From: Cellvibrio zantedeschiae
GTDB lineage: Bacteria > Pseudomonadota > Gammaproteobacteria > Pseudomonadales > Cellvibrionaceae
DNA: 64,000 bases
Assembly (NCBI RefSeq): GCF_014652535.1
Contig: NZ_BMYZ01000004.1
Location: 14,844-78,843 of the forward strand
Direction: 5' to 3'
Under the pieces are notes generated by a model, which was not told the DNA's origin, did no database searches, and was given only the letters and a program-made list of their open reading frames with translations. The first letter of the stretch is position 1. Each line of letters begins with the position of its first letter. The translations under genes were made by a program, and so were the position numbers. Below are positions 18,122 through 27,010 of this stretch, in pieces.

Positions 18122-18985
18122 ATGCTTGTTCATCCCAATCCCGATCCCGTCGCCTTTCATATTGGCTCTTGGCCTGTGTATTGGTACGGCATCATGTACG
18201 GCGTGGCATTTTTACAGTTTATTTTGCTGGGCAATCAGCGTATCAAGCAGCCCCATATTGCCGCCCAGGGTTGGACGAAAGAGCAGGTTAGCGACATCAT
18301 TTTTTACGGCATGATTGGCGTAATTGTGGGTGGGCGTTTGGGCGAGGTACTGTTTTATCGCCCCGCCTATTTTTGGGAGCACCCCATGGAAATTCCCATG
18401 ACCTGGCTAGGGGGAATGTCGTTTCACGGCGGCTTTCTCGGCGTGGTTGTAGCCATGTGGCTTTGGGCACGCAAACACAAACATGCCATAGGCAACGTTT
18501 TCGATTTCATTGCACCACTGGTGCCGCTCGGTTATGCCGCCGGTCGTTTTGGCAATTTTATCAATCACGAATTACCGGGGCGCGCGGCAAGTGCAGATCT
18601 GCCATGGGCGATGCAATGGCCCGGTGTTGATCATCTGGTACACCCGTCTCCTCTCTACCAAACCCTTGTGGATGGGGTTTTGCTGTTTGTGATTGTGTGG
18701 CTGTTTTCGCGCACTCAAAAACCGCGTTGGGCAACTGGTGCGCTCTACTGCATGTTGTACGGCTGCGCGCGTTTCTTTACCGAATATTTTCGCGTGCCCG
18801 ATTGGCAAATTGATATTGCCGGCCTGGCTATTTCATCGGGGCAGTTGTTAAGTTTGCCAATGATTGCGGTGGGCGCCGCTGTATTGGTTTGGGCTTACAA
18901 ATATCAGCCAGCGGTTGAGTCAGTTGATTTAGCAACGAAAGAATCAAAGCAAGAATCAAAGAAAGCGGCGAGAAAAAAGAAATGA
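18122..18985 (+). CDS. lgt: Prolipoprotein diacylglyceryl transferase
   Basis: This 287-residue inner-membrane enzyme adds diacylglycerol to the lipobox cysteine of prolipoproteins. The Lgt signature is present as [17 protein letters not shown], together with [11 protein letters not shown], and about seven transmembrane segments are seen. The ATG at 18122, with AAAGGA nearby, gives the usual N-terminus [15 protein letters not shown]. The Lys-rich tail ([15 protein letters not shown]) is unusual but cytoplasmic by topology. The stop overlaps the start of rdgB by ATGA. Confidence 0.97.
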   Translation: MLVHPNPDPVAFHIGSWPVYWYGIMYGVAFLQFILLGNQRIKQPHIAAQGWTKEQVSDIIFYGMIGVIVGGRLGEVLFYRPAYFWEHPMEIPMTWLGGMSFHGGFLGVVVAMWLWARKHKHAIGNVFDFIAPLVPLGYAAGRFGNFINHELPGRAASADLPWAMQWPGVDHLVHPSPLYQTLVDGVLLFVIVWLFSRTQKPRWATGALYCMLYGCARFFTEYFRVPDWQIDIAGLAISSGQLLSLPMIAVGAAVLVWAYKYQPAVESVDLATKESKQESKKAARKKK

Positions 18986-19578
18986 CAAAAAAAATTGTGC
19001 TTGCCAGTGGTAACGCCGGTAAGTTGCGAGAGTTCCAACAATTATTGGCAGGATGCGGATTTGAAGTTGTACCGCAATCCGATTTCAATCTCAGCAATGC
19101 AGAAGAAACCGGAACTACCTTTGTTGAAAACGCCATCATCAAAGCGCGCCACGCCTGCCAACAAACGGGCTTGCCTGCAATTGCGGATGATTCGGGCATT
19201 GAAGTAGACGCGCTTAATGGTCGCCCTGGGGTTTACTCGGCGCGTTACGCTGGTGAAGGTGCAACTGACGAAGCCAACAACCAAAAACTTTTGCAGGAAC
19301 TCTCAAATATTCCTGCAAGCCAACGCACCGCTCGCTACCACGCCGTGCTCGCTTACATGCGCCATGCCGATGACCCGACTCCAATTCTTTGCCACGGTAC
19401 ATGGGAGGGAATTATCTTGACCGAAGCTCGCGGTCAAGGCGGCTTTGGTTACGATCCATTATTTTTTGTACCAACACATAATTGTGCCTCTGCAGAATTG
19501 GATAAAGCAGAAAAAAATCGCATCAGCCATCGCGGTAAAGCCATGCAGGAATTGTTGCAAAAAATTCCGCACGCTTAA
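18982..19578 (+). CDS. rdgB: Non-canonical purine NTP pyrophosphatase, RdgB/HAM1 family
   Basis: The 198-residue enzyme hydrolyses dITP, XTP and related nucleotides to monophosphates, keeping them out of DNA. Family motifs are [10 protein letters not shown] (residues ~8-17), [24 protein letters not shown] in parts ([19 protein letters not shown]) and [12 protein letters not shown]. Length is normal. It overlaps lgt by four bases and is followed at 20 bp by a DUF3465 gene, so lgt-rdgB-DUF3465-hemW is probably one operon. Confidence 0.96.
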   Translation: MTKKIVLASGNAGKLREFQQLLAGCGFEVVPQSDFNLSNAEETGTTFVENAIIKARHACQQTGLPAIADDSGIEVDALNGRPGVYSARYAGEGATDEANNQKLLQELSNIPASQRTARYHAVLAYMRHADDPTPILCHGTWEGIILTEARGQGGFGYDPLFFVPTHNCASAELDKAEKNRISHRGKAMQELLQKIPHA

Positions 19579-19597
19579 ATTTTAATTAGGGACGATC

Positions 19598-20149
19598 ATG
19601 AAAAACAAATTGATGTTGTTAATAGTCTTGGCCGGTATTTCCACGGCGGTTTATCGCTTTTTACCCGCCGATCTAAAAAGCCGGGTTGATACGCAGCTAC
19701 ATAAGGTGGCGCAGGTTACTACGCGGGTGTCCGGCGTGCCGAGTGCAGCTGCAAATCCTGCGCAGAAAAAATATGTGCTGGATATTCCCGACACAACTGC
19801 GAGCGTACAATCAGGCGAAGCTGTCGATCTTGTAAATGCTTTTATGCAGCATCAAAGCAATGTGCAAGTGCGTGCGCAGGGCAAGGTGATTAAGATTTTG
19901 TTTGATGATACCAAAGGCTCCAGGCACCAACGATTTATTGTGCGCACTGAGGCAGGCTTTACAATTTTAATTGCGCACAATATTGATTTGGCGCCACGCA
20001 TAAATTCTCTCGCAGAGGGTGATAACGTCAGTTTTTGCGGCGAGTATGAATGGAATGAAAAAGGCGGTGTAGTGCACTGGACTCATCGTGATCCACGCGG
20101 CCATCACATCGCCGGCTGGATCAAGCACAAGGGCGTTAATTACCAATGA
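19598..20149 (+). CDS. DUF3465 protein
   Basis: The 183-residue protein has an N-terminal hydrophobic segment (LMLLIVLAGISTAVYRFLP) that is a signal anchor or signal peptide, then a Pro/Ala-rich linker. The C-terminal ~100 residues are the DUF3465 domain, with VHWTHRDPRGHHIAGWIKHKG at its end (HWTHRDPRG, HHIAGWI) and an OB-like strand pattern around HQRFIVRTEAGFTILIAHN. Similar domains are thought to adopt an OB fold; the function is unknown. GGGACG before the ATG is the ribosome site. Confidence 0.85.
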   Translation: MKNKLMLLIVLAGISTAVYRFLPADLKSRVDTQLHKVAQVTTRVSGVPSAAANPAQKKYVLDIPDTTASVQSGEAVDLVNAFMQHQSNVQVRAQGKVIKILFDDTKGSRHQRFIVRTEAGFTILIAHNIDLAPRINSLAEGDNVSFCGEYEWNEKGGVVHWTHRDPRGHHIAGWIKHKGVNYQ

Positions 20150-20201
20150 TTTTCATAAAGCCGGAACGCAGGCTTTGTCTTTAATATACTGAACTATTTT
20201 T

Positions 20202-21389
20202 ATGTCACTTATCTTGCCGCCGCTATCACTTTATATTCACATTCCCTGGTGCATTCGAAAATGCCCTTATTGCGATTTTAATTCGCACCAAGCCAATGAT
20301 GATATTCCTGAACAGGATTATGTGAACGCATTGCGTTTTGATTTACAGCAAGATGCAGAGTTGGCCCAAGGCAGAAAACTTGCCAGTATATTTTTTGGCG
20401 GTGGTACGCCGAGCATCTTTTCTGCAAATGCAATTGCGCAAATTATCAAAGATGCTGAAAATATTATTGGTTTTGAACCTGATATAGAAATAACACTCGA
20501 AGCAAATCCGGGAACTTTTGAGCAGGAAAAATTTTCGGGTTTCCGCGCCGCAGGTGTAAACCGTCTCTCTATAGGAATTCAAAGCTTTAATGATGTGCAA
20601 TTAAAATTGCTTGGCCGTGTTCACGGCCGCGAGGAAGCCCTGCGCGCTGTGGATGTAGCGCGTAAGGCAGGGTTCGATAATATCAATCTGGATTTAATGC
20701 ACGGCTTACCCGAACAATCGGTTGAAGATGCTAAAGCCGACTTGGCGCAAGCAATAGCCTTAGCACCTGAACATATTTCCTGGTATCAATTAACGATTGA
20801 ACAAAACACTGCGTTTTATTCTGATCCTCCGATTTTACCTTTTGAAGATACACTTGCTGATATTCAAGATGAAGGCCAATCGATGCTTGCGCAAGCCGGG
20901 TACGAGCAGTATGAAATTTCTGCCTACGCCAAAAATAAACAGCGCGCTCGCCACAATATAAATTATTGGGAGTTTGGCGATTATTTGGGAATTGGTGCTG
21001 GTGCCCACGGTAAAATTACCCAACCAGAAAAATCCCTCATTACTCGTTTGTGGAAAACCCGTTTGCCCAAACATTATCTGGATTCTGTAACGAGCAATAA
21101 AATTTCCACCAATCTAGCTGGCCACCAAAATGTATTTGGTGCGGGTAGTGACATTCTTTCACCATCATCATTGCCACTGGATTTTTTAATGAATGTTTTG
21201 CGTTTAAATGATGGCGCACCAGTGAAATATTTGGCCGAGCGAACAGGTCTGGATCTAGGTTCATTGGACCCGCAATGGAATGAGTTAACGCAAAGAGGTT
21301 TAGTTGAAGTATTTGAAGGTAAACTACGAACTACAGCACTTGGGCGTCGGTTTTTAAATCGTGTGTTGGAAGCATACGCTGGCGGCTAA
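20202..21389 (+). CDS. hemW: Radical SAM protein HemW
   Basis: This 395-residue radical SAM protein has the cluster motif CIRKCPYCDF (residues ~17-26), FGGGTPS, and the HemW-type C-terminal domain (RHNINYWEFGDYLGIGAGAHG, in parts RHNINYWEFG and GIGAGAHG). HemW is a heme chaperone related to oxygen-independent coproporphyrinogen oxidase but lacks that activity; the motif CxxxCxxC without the extra Cys supports HemW rather than HemN. It follows rdgB and DUF3465, as rdgB-hemW pairs often do in gammaproteobacteria. Confidence 0.93.
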   Translation: MSLILPPLSLYIHIPWCIRKCPYCDFNSHQANDDIPEQDYVNALRFDLQQDAELAQGRKLASIFFGGGTPSIFSANAIAQIIKDAENIIGFEPDIEITLEANPGTFEQEKFSGFRAAGVNRLSIGIQSFNDVQLKLLGRVHGREEALRAVDVARKAGFDNINLDLMHGLPEQSVEDAKADLAQAIALAPEHISWYQLTIEQNTAFYSDPPILPFEDTLADIQDEGQSMLAQAGYEQYEISAYAKNKQRARHNINYWEFGDYLGIGAGAHGKITQPEKSLITRLWKTRLPKHYLDSVTSNKISTNLAGHQNVFGAGSDILSPSSLPLDFLMNVLRLNDGAPVKYLAERTGLDLGSLDPQWNELTQRGLVEVFEGKLRTTALGRRFLNRVLEAYAGG

Positions 21390-21403
21390 TAAGATCAAAT
21401 AAA

Positions 21404-21431
21404 AATGGAGGCTTATGCCTCCATTTTTTTA
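21404..21431 (+). terminator. Terminator of the lgt-hemW operon
   Basis: AATGGAGGC-TTAT-GCCTCCATT followed by seven Ts on the plus strand. Confidence 0.9.
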
Positions 21432-21478
21432 TTATGGTTGTTGTCCTTATCGTGTTTGTTTTTATGATTTATTGTTGG

Positions 21479-22336
21479 TTATGCGTGAGCGCTGGCGGTA
21501 TTAATTTCACCCTCCCAGCGTAAATGATCTGTGTGATGCAATATGCGCATATTGCCTTGGTAATCTTCAATCAGGGCACTACAATTTTCTATCCAGTCAC
21601 CTGTGTTGCAGTAACGCAATCCATCTTGCTCAAACAGCGCGGGGTAATGAATATGGCCGCAAATTACGCCATCGTAATTGCGCCGCTTTGCTTCACTTAA
21701 GCATTCCTGTTGATAGGTATGAATTGCCGCTTTAGCGCCTTTGATATTGCTTTTAATAAGACCTGCTAATGAAAAGTACGGGCGTCCCATCCATTTGCGC
21801 AAACGATTTCCCCAACGGTTGATAAACAATAATAAATCGTAGCCGTGGTCGCCTACGATACGCGCGAGCCATGAGTGATTGATGTAAGCGTCCATTGCAT
21901 CGCCGTGCATAATTAAAAAGCGTTTACCATCTGCACTTAAATATTCGTGTTCATGTTGAATTTCAATAGGGCCGAAATATTGTCCGCAAAAACGGCGCAA
22001 GGGTTCGTCGTGGTTGCCGGGTACGTAAATTACGCGAACACCCCGTGCTGCCAATTCGTAAAGTTTTAAAATTACCTGATAGTGTTTTTGCGGCCAACAA
22101 AAGCGGCGCTTGAGTGACCAGAGATCAACAATATCGCCCACTAAATAAAGCGTGTCGCAATGAATATGATTGAGAAAATCGAGCAGGTAATCTGCTTTGC
22201 AATCGCGATAACCGAGATGCACATCGGAAATCCAAATGGTGCGGGCATTAACGAGCGGGGTTGCAGTGCGGAGTGGAATCGTTGATTCACGTTCAATGGC
22301 TAAGGCATTTGACAACACAGAGCTGGATGCATTCAT
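21479..22336 (-). CDS. LpxH-like UDP-2,3-diacylglucosamine diphosphatase / metallophosphoesterase
   Basis: The calcineurin-like phosphoesterase motifs are all present: ISDVHLG, GDIVDLW, PGNHDEP, IMHGDAMD and CGHIHYP. These give the two-metal site of the family. The protein resembles the LpxH-like branch that may cleave UDP-2,3-diacylglucosamine in lipid A synthesis, but the proteins of this subgroup are longer than E. coli LpxH (about 240 residues) and may have another substrate. The ATG at 22336 is preferred because GGAA lies at a suitable distance; an in-frame ATG at 22399 would add 21 residues. It is a single gene. Confidence 0.85.
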   Translation of the reverse strand: MNASSSVLSNALAIERESTIPLRTATPLVNARTIWISDVHLGYRDCKADYLLDFLNHIHCDTLYLVGDIVDLWSLKRRFCWPQKHYQVILKLYELAARGVRVIYVPGNHDEPLRRFCGQYFGPIEIQHEHEYLSADGKRFLIMHGDAMDAYINHSWLARIVGDHGYDLLLFINRWGNRLRKWMGRPYFSLAGLIKSNIKGAKAAIHTYQQECLSEAKRRNYDGVICGHIHYPALFEQDGLRYCNTGDWIENCSALIEDYQGNMRILHHTDHLRWEGEINTASAHA

Positions 22337-22481
22337 GGGGCGTTTCCATGTGGCTGTTTGCAAAAATTTTTGCAAACTCACATGACGGAAACGCAACATT
22401 TATGTGAATTTTTAATGACGACTGATGAGGCGTGCTAGAAAAAATCCAATTCCTTGATGAGTTCAAGCAGCAATAAAACGA

Positions 22482-22712
22482 CTACTGACCGGAAGCAAGA
22501 CGTTTGGTTTGGGCGCTATCCTGGCGCAACCAGTGCAACACCGCGAAACGGCTTTCCAGCATATCTCTGTAGGTTTGCAGGATTACGGCGTTAGGTTTTT
22601 GTTGTTGCTCCAACAGATGCAAGCGCTCTGTTAGAAAAGCGATATCGCCTTCTACCTTGCGTGCTACATCTTCACTGTTATGTTCTACATCGCCTATGCT
22701 AAGTCGCGTCAT
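22482..22712 (-). CDS. Small helical protein, paralog of the gene at 55807
   Basis: This 76-residue protein is all charged and helical, with VILQTYRDMLESRFAVLHWL at its C-terminal half. I do not recognise a named family. It shares a pattern with the 71-residue protein at 55807-56022: a K-x4-(D/E)IA segment, then (I/L)QTY(R/K)(D/E)(M/L) and an Arg/Leu tail. AGGAGAG at the right distance before the ATG shows that it is translated. It has no signal peptide or membrane segment. A small adaptor or DNA/RNA-associated role is possible but not supported. Confidence 0.7.
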   Translation of the reverse strand: MTRLSIGDVEHNSEDVARKVEGDIAFLTERLHLLEQQQKPNAVILQTYRDMLESRFAVLHWLRQDSAQTKRLASGQ

Positions 22713-22808
22713 TGATTCTCTCCTGAGATGTCCTTAATTTCGCTCATTATCCTCTGTTTCTGACGCCACTAATAGACGACATTCTCCTCAAGCTTTGTAA
22801 GCCAAAGC

Positions 22809-23594
22809 TCACAAAACCTGTTTTTTGCTCAAGGTCAGTACAAATAGCAAGGTGGCAGCCAGGACGATAGACGGACCTGCCGGGCTATCCCAAAAGTAAG
22901 ATGCAGCAAGGCCAAGGCATACCGCGATACTACCCAAAAGACTGGCGACTACAGCCATAGCTTCCGGTGTGTGAGTGAGACGGCGGCTGGCGGCAGCGGG
23001 AATAATCAGCAAAGCAGTGATAAGCAATACTCCAACGACTTTCATGGCTATCGCAATCACCAAAGCCATCAGCAACATAAGTGCGGTGCGCACCTTGTTT
23101 ACCGGAATCCCCTCCACTTGGGCCAGTTCTTCATGAACGGTAATGGCCAGTAAAGGTCGCCACAACCACGCCAATGCACCTATAACTGCTAATGAAATCA
23201 GCCAAATACTGACGAGATCGACCTTGTTAACTGAAAGAATATCGCCAAACAAATAGGCGAGCAGGTCAATGCGTGTGCCGCTGAACAAACTAACGCACAC
23301 CAGACCCAAAGCGAGGGTTGAGTGAGACAAAATTCCCAGCAGGGTGTCGGTCGCTAGAAAGCGATTGTTTTGCATGCCGACCAATATGAGCGCCAGTAAC
23401 AGGCATCCTATAGCTACCGCAAGGTTTAGGTTTACGCCCAATAACAATCCAAACGTAATCCCTAATAAAGCTGAATGCGCCAGGGTATCGCCAAAATAGG
23501 CCATGCGCCGCCAAACCGCGAACGAGCCTAAAGGGCCAGCGACAAGGGCTACAGCGATTCCCGCGAGAATTGCGTACAACAGGAAATCAGCCAT
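22809..23594 (-). CDS. znuB: Zinc ABC transporter permease ZnuB
   Basis: The 261-residue membrane protein has about eight hydrophobic segments and the ABC-3 family signature ([28 protein letters not shown] in parts: [22 protein letters not shown]). It forms the channel for zinc through the inner membrane. The ATG at 23594 overlaps the end of znuC by eight bases (ATGGCTGA), which favours coupling over a start further upstream. It is the last gene of zur-znuC-znuB. Confidence 0.95.
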   Translation of the reverse strand: MADFLLYAILAGIAVALVAGPLGSFAVWRRMAYFGDTLAHSALLGITFGLLLGVNLNLAVAIGCLLLALILVGMQNNRFLATDTLLGILSHSTLALGLVCVSLFSGTRIDLLAYLFGDILSVNKVDLVSIWLISLAVIGALAWLWRPLLAITVHEELAQVEGIPVNKVRTALMLLMALVIAIAMKVVGVLLITALLIIPAAASRRLTHTPEAMAVVASLLGSIAVCLGLAASYFWDSPAGPSIVLAATLLFVLTLSKKQVL

Positions 23595-24378
23595 GGTGAT
23601 GATGCTCGCAAGAATCGGTACAACCAACATGACCCTGAATCACATTGCCATGAGCGTCATGTTGGTGGTCGTGATGGTGATGATAAAGCGCTACTTGAGG
23701 TGTAGCGCCAGCGGTATCGGCAAGACTTGCGCCGAAAAGGGCGAGATAGGCGGGGTCGTTGGTGACTTTATCCGGGTGCCCATGGCAGCAAACATGCTGG
23801 TTAAGGCAAATGACCGTATCTGTTGTCGCCATCACCAGATGCAAATCGTGTGATACCAGCAAAACACCGCAGTTGCGCACCTTACGAATATCGTTAATCA
23901 GGGCATACAACGCCGATTGACCGCTCACATCAACACCTTGAACGGGTTCGTCGAGCACCAGTAATTGCGGATCGCGCAGCAGGGCGCGGGCCAGTAATAC
24001 ACGTTGGGTTTCGCCGCCGGACAGCAGTTGCATGGGGCTTTTTCCCAGCTTTTGAATGCCGGTTAGCTCTTGAACTTCAGCCAAATTGGCGCCTGGCGGG
24101 CCACCCAAAAGTAGAAATCGGTCAACGTTTAAAGGGAGGCTGGCATCAAGCTGGAGCTTTTGTGGCATATAGCCAATACGCAGCTCAGGCGCACGCTCAA
24201 TCCTTCCTTCGTCGATTTTGATAAGCCCTAAAACACTGCGTACCAGCGTTGTTTTACCGGCTCCGTTAGGGCCAATCAGGGTGACAATTTTGCCTGCTTC
24301 CAGCGTTAAATCGGCTCCCTTTAATAAGTGGCGACCGTTGCGAACAACGCTGACGCCCTGTGCGCGTATCAGAGTCAT
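23587..24378 (-). CDS. znuC: Zinc ABC transporter ATP-binding protein ZnuC
   Basis: The 263-residue ATPase has Walker A (GPNGAGKTT, residues ~36-44), the signature [15 protein letters not shown] and Walker B ([12 protein letters not shown]). It powers zinc import with ZnuB and ZnuA. The C-terminal 40 residues are rich in His ([13 protein letters not shown] and CEHHHHG) with two Cys, a zinc-binding tail typical of this branch. It starts 3 bp after the zur stop codon, and its end overlaps znuB. Confidence 0.96.
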   Translation of the reverse strand: MTLIRAQGVSVVRNGRHLLKGADLTLEAGKIVTLIGPNGAGKTTLVRSVLGLIKIDEGRIERAPELRIGYMPQKLQLDASLPLNVDRFLLLGGPPGANLAEVQELTGIQKLGKSPMQLLSGGETQRVLLARALLRDPQLLVLDEPVQGVDVSGQSALYALINDIRKVRNCGVLLVSHDLHLVMATTDTVICLNQHVCCHGHPDKVTNDPAYLALFGASLADTAGATPQVALYHHHHDHQHDAHGNVIQGHVGCTDSCEHHHHG

Positions 24379-24381
24379 GCG

Positions 24382-24876
24382 TTAATCCTTGATTGTGCTT
24401 TTTTGGCAGCTTGGGCAAAGGCCATTAATTTCTACGCTGTGGCTCGCCAAAGTGAAACCTGCTCCAGCTGCAGCATCCAAAATACTTCTATTCAATGGGG
24501 CGTTGTCCAGCTCAACAGCTACATTGCAGCTCTGGCAAATCAGAAAGTGGCTTTGATGTTTTTGTGTCGGCGAGGGGCAACCTATAAAGGCGTTCAAGCT
24601 ATTAATGCGATGAATTAAGCCTTCTTCCAGCAAGAAGTCCAACGCGCGGTAGACCGTTGGTGGTGCAACCTGGCGAGTTGAGGCTTGCGCGAGCATTTCC
24701 ATCAGCGCGTAAGCGCCAAGGGGTTTGTGGCTTTGCCAAACCAGTTCCAATACTTGCTCGCGCAAACTCGTCAAACGCACACCGCGCTCATCGCACAACT
24801 GGCGCGCAGACTGAATTGCATCGCTAATACAATGACTGTGGTTATGGTGGCTACAGGCTTTGGCGAGGGTGTACAT
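24382..24876 (-). CDS. zur: Zinc uptake regulator Zur (Fur family)
   Basis: The 164-residue repressor has a Fur-type winged helix (RLTSLREQVLELVWQSHKPLGAYALMEML in parts: TSLREQVLELVW, APPTVYRALDFLLEEGLIHRI) and two CxxC pairs for structural zinc (CQSC near 113 and CPSC near 154). A His-rich N-terminus (SHHNHSH) is extra. It should bind zinc and repress znuA, the znu operon and the znuD-like operon. It begins the zur-znuC-znuB operon and diverges from znuA across an 89-bp gap that contains a Zur box. Confidence 0.95.
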   Translation of the reverse strand: MYTLAKACSHHNHSHCISDAIQSARQLCDERGVRLTSLREQVLELVWQSHKPLGAYALMEMLAQASTRQVAPPTVYRALDFLLEEGLIHRINSLNAFIGCPSPTQKHQSHFLICQSCNVAVELDNAPLNRSILDAAAGAGFTLASHSVEINGLCPSCQKSTIKD

Positions 24877-24905
24877 GGTTTAGTATTGAGTAAAAGTAAG
24901 GAGGT

Positions 24906-24928
24906 GTTATGTTACACTATAACCTTTC
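24906..24928. promoter_or_regulatory. Zur box between zur and znuA
   Basis: GTTACACTATAAC at 24911-24923 matches 12 of 13 positions of the core GTTATANTATAAC, with CTTTC on its right. It lies ~30 bp upstream of zur and ~40 bp upstream of znuA, so one dimer pair could repress both. It overlaps an in-frame ATG at 24909, which argues that znuA starts at 24966. Confidence 0.82.
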
Positions 24929-24965
24929 ATCTCACAGCGTTTCACTGGGCGAGCGGGTTAGGATT

Positions 24966-25859
24966 ATGGGTTTCGGGTTTTTACAGTTGGCTGCGACATT
25001 GACATTCCTGGTGGTCAGCTGCGCAAGTCAGGCTAAGCCGCTTGTATTATCCAGCCTTAAACCCTTGACCTTGATTGCTCAGGAAATCACGGGTTCAAAC
25101 GCAGATGTGGATACCCTTCTACCTGCCTCGGCCTCTCATCACGATTACCCATTAAAAGTCTCCGATCATGCGCGCTTGCAAAAAGCTGACGTGTTTTTGT
25201 GGATTGGGCCTGAGTTGGAAAGTTTTCTGCAAAAGCCGGTCGCAAATTTGCCGCGTACAAAAATTCTTACCGCCTATGATCTTCCGGGTCTTTATTGGCC
25301 AGTAGAAGAGGGCGGTGGCGCGTCGCACGGAGATCATGATCATCATGCAAAAGATCCGCATATTTGGTTGGATCCGCGTAATGCCGTGATAGTCGCGCAG
25401 GCTTTAACACAAAAGCTGGTTCAGGTGGATGGAGCGAACGCGGGGAAATATCGTGCAAATCTGCAGATTTTTGTGGAAAAAATGCAGCAATTGGATCGTA
25501 GGCTGCAAGCATCTTTAAAGCCGGTGGCCAATGTGGGGTTTGCGGTTTACCACGAAGGTTTTGCGCATTTTGTTAGCCATTATGGCTTGCGCCAGCTAGA
25601 TTACGTCGCTTTTACACCCGAGCAAAAACCGGGCGCAAAACATATGCACCAGTTACGGGAGCGATTGGCCAAGGAAGGGAAATGTTTATTTTTAGAGCCC
25701 TACAACAATATGCAATCTACGCGCGATTTGGCTCAGGAATTACAGTTGCGCCTTGGCACGCTCGACGCTTTGGGCGCACAAGATGTGACCACCTATACGC
25801 AACTCCTGGAACAAATGGCGGCGGCTTTCTCAGCCTGCTTGACGAATCGACGTAACTAA
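24966..25859 (+). CDS. znuA: Zinc ABC transporter substrate-binding protein ZnuA
   Basis: From the ATG at 24966 the protein is 297 residues with a signal peptide (MGFGFLQLAATLTFLVVSCASQA), whereas the ATG at 24909 would put 19 extra residues ahead of it and sits in the Zur box. The zinc-binding features of the cluster A-I family are visible: SASHHDYPLKVSDHARL, the flexible His-rich loop HGDHDHHAKDPHIWLDPRNA in parts (GDHDHHAKD, PHIWLDP), and VYHEGFAHFVSHYGL. It captures periplasmic zinc for ZnuBC. Its 3' end overlaps a convergent small gene by 30 bases. Confidence 0.95.
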   Translation: MGFGFLQLAATLTFLVVSCASQAKPLVLSSLKPLTLIAQEITGSNADVDTLLPASASHHDYPLKVSDHARLQKADVFLWIGPELESFLQKPVANLPRTKILTAYDLPGLYWPVEEGGGASHGDHDHHAKDPHIWLDPRNAVIVAQALTQKLVQVDGANAGKYRANLQIFVEKMQQLDRRLQASLKPVANVGFAVYHEGFAHFVSHYGLRQLDYVAFTPEQKPGAKHMHQLRERLAKEGKCLFLEPYNNMQSTRDLAQELQLRLGTLDALGAQDVTTYTQLLEQMAAAFSACLTNRRN

Positions 25860-26114
25860 AGATGTATGCATTGGGAAGCGCAGTTTAATTCCGCGAGCTG
25901 CCAAAGCATCAATTTGACGTTTATTCAATTCCATCACAAACGCGTCGTAAGCAGCGCGGACTTTGCGATCTGAAATCAAAGCGCTGCTTTGCAGCAACTC
26001 TAGAATCCCACCTTCGGTGGCTAAACGATGGCGCTCGCCTGTGCTGTGATAGTACTGGCTGCCCAATTGTTGAAGTCGAAAAATAGCAGTTTGCGAAAAA
26101 ATCAGTGTGTCCAT
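25830..26114 (-). CDS. Hypothetical 94-residue protein convergent with znuA
   Basis: I do not recognise this family. The 94-residue protein looks soluble and helical (FSQTAIFRLQQLGSQYY, GILELLQSSALISDRKVRAAYDAFVMELN in parts) and ends with several Arg/Lys residues. A very good ribosome site, AAAGGAG, lies before the ATG, which supports real translation. Its last ten codons overlap the end of znuA on the opposite strand. A perfect palindrome lies 20 bp upstream of its start. No transmembrane segment or signal peptide is seen. Confidence 0.62.
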   Translation of the reverse strand: MDTLIFSQTAIFRLQQLGSQYYHSTGERHRLATEGGILELLQSSALISDRKVRAAYDAFVMELNKRQIDALAARGIKLRFPMHTSLVTSIRQAG

Positions 26115-26133
26115 TAGAAGGCTCCTTTGACGA

Positions 26134-26148
26134 TAAACATCATGTTTA
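26134..26148. promoter_or_regulatory. Perfect palindrome upstream of the 94-residue gene
   Basis: TAAACATCATGTTTA has 6-bp arms with a 3-bp centre, 20 bp upstream of a start codon; adjacent GTTTACTCGGGTAAA repeats the half-site pattern. It has the look of an operator for a small regulator, which I cannot name. Confidence 0.4.
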
Positions 26149-26685
26149 CTCGGGTAAAAGTAAATTAACTAAAAGCACCCAGAGTCTAGGTTAAATGCTG
26201 AGCTAATGTGGCCCCTTCACGTGCCAATTAACAACGAGATGTAAAATTTGTGACCTTGGTAAAAAAATGGCCCTGCGCCGCCATAACAAAAAGATATAAC
26301 GAAACGCAGAGCCTATGCAGGGTCAAACACGAGGAGAGAAAAACAAATCAAAACAACGATAGAGCAACTACAAAAAACATTACAAAAAAACGGTTTCAAA
26401 CATTCTCAACACGCCCAATTTCGGCGAGCTGGCTTAAATTTAAATTTGCGCTTTAGCGCTAGGTCTGGAAGTGATGGCTAATAACAGCAGTGATTTCTAC
26501 ACATCAGCTGCACTATTTGAGATCTGTTAAGCAACAGGTCAATCAGGTGCGAATTGCTGCGTGTCACTCAGTATCTGCAGTTGGCAGAGCTGTTAATTAG
26601 TATCTACTTCCAGTGCCTCTCCGCGAATGCGGTTTTAGCGTCTTTCTTTTTAGGGAAAAGAAGCTAGTTGGTACATCAACAATTT
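26149..26685. other. Gene-poor stretch without a supported gene
   Basis: The only open frames here (for example 26250-26456) have no ribosome site, no recognisable motif and unusual composition rich in Lys, Thr and Asn. I see no RNA gene or repeat with confidence. Confidence 0.5.
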
Positions 26686-26781
26686 TTAAAATGGTTGATT
26701 CGCTACTGTCAGCAGGATCCAGGGTGCAAACACTGGGGCGGCTAAGAACAATGCGACTAGAGCTGAAGATGACTTTTTCAT
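26686..26781 (-). CDS. Possible 31-residue exported or membrane peptide
   Basis: An ATG with AAAGGAA eight bases upstream opens a short frame whose first 19 residues read like a signal sequence (MKKSSSALVALFLAAPVFA), followed by twelve more mostly hydrophobic residues and a stop. The length is typical of small membrane proteins. Shifting by one base near the signal cleavage point opens a longer frame, so this could instead be the start of a frame-shifted secreted protein. Its upstream region holds a dense group of GTTAC motifs. I do not recognise a family. Confidence 0.35.
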   Translation of the reverse strand: MKKSSSALVALFLAAPVFAPWILLTVANQPF

Positions 26782-26810
26782 TTTGCGATTTCCTTTTTGA
26801 GGTTAGTTTC

Positions 26811-26852
26811 GTTACCGAGGTAATTTTGTTACCTCTTGTTACTCATAGTAAC
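26811..26852. repeat. Cluster of four GTTAC/GTAAC motifs
   Basis: GTTAC occurs at 26811, 26828 and 26838 and GTAAC at 26848. The last two form a perfect inverted repeat, GTTAC-TCATA-GTAAC. They lie just upstream of the possible 31-residue peptide start. Confidence 0.5.
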
Positions 26853-26978
26853 ACAAAGTTTATTTTTGGCTAGTGTTTTTTACTAAAATTTTTAGAATAA
26901 GTTAATAATTATGAGTAATATCAACGTATTGTGATTTATATCTCATGTTTGATGAGGTTGCGCACAATGTGCACAAAA

Positions 26979-27010
26979 GTAACACAAAAAATGTAACAAA
27001 CCTGTGTTAC
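26979..27010. repeat. Second cluster of GTAAC/GTTAC motifs before polA
   Basis: GTAAC at 26979 and 26993 and GTTAC at 27006; the last two form an inverted repeat with an 8-base spacer. The string AGTAACACAAA occurs here and in the first cluster. They lie about 110-140 bp before polA. Confidence 0.5.

Noticed and set aside
26250-26456. 68-residue open frame in the gene-poor region
   Set aside because: No ribosome site, odd composition and no recognisable motif.
26613-26873. 86-residue open frame on the plus strand
   Set aside because: It runs through the better supported minus-strand peptide and the GTTAC region with no ribosome site.
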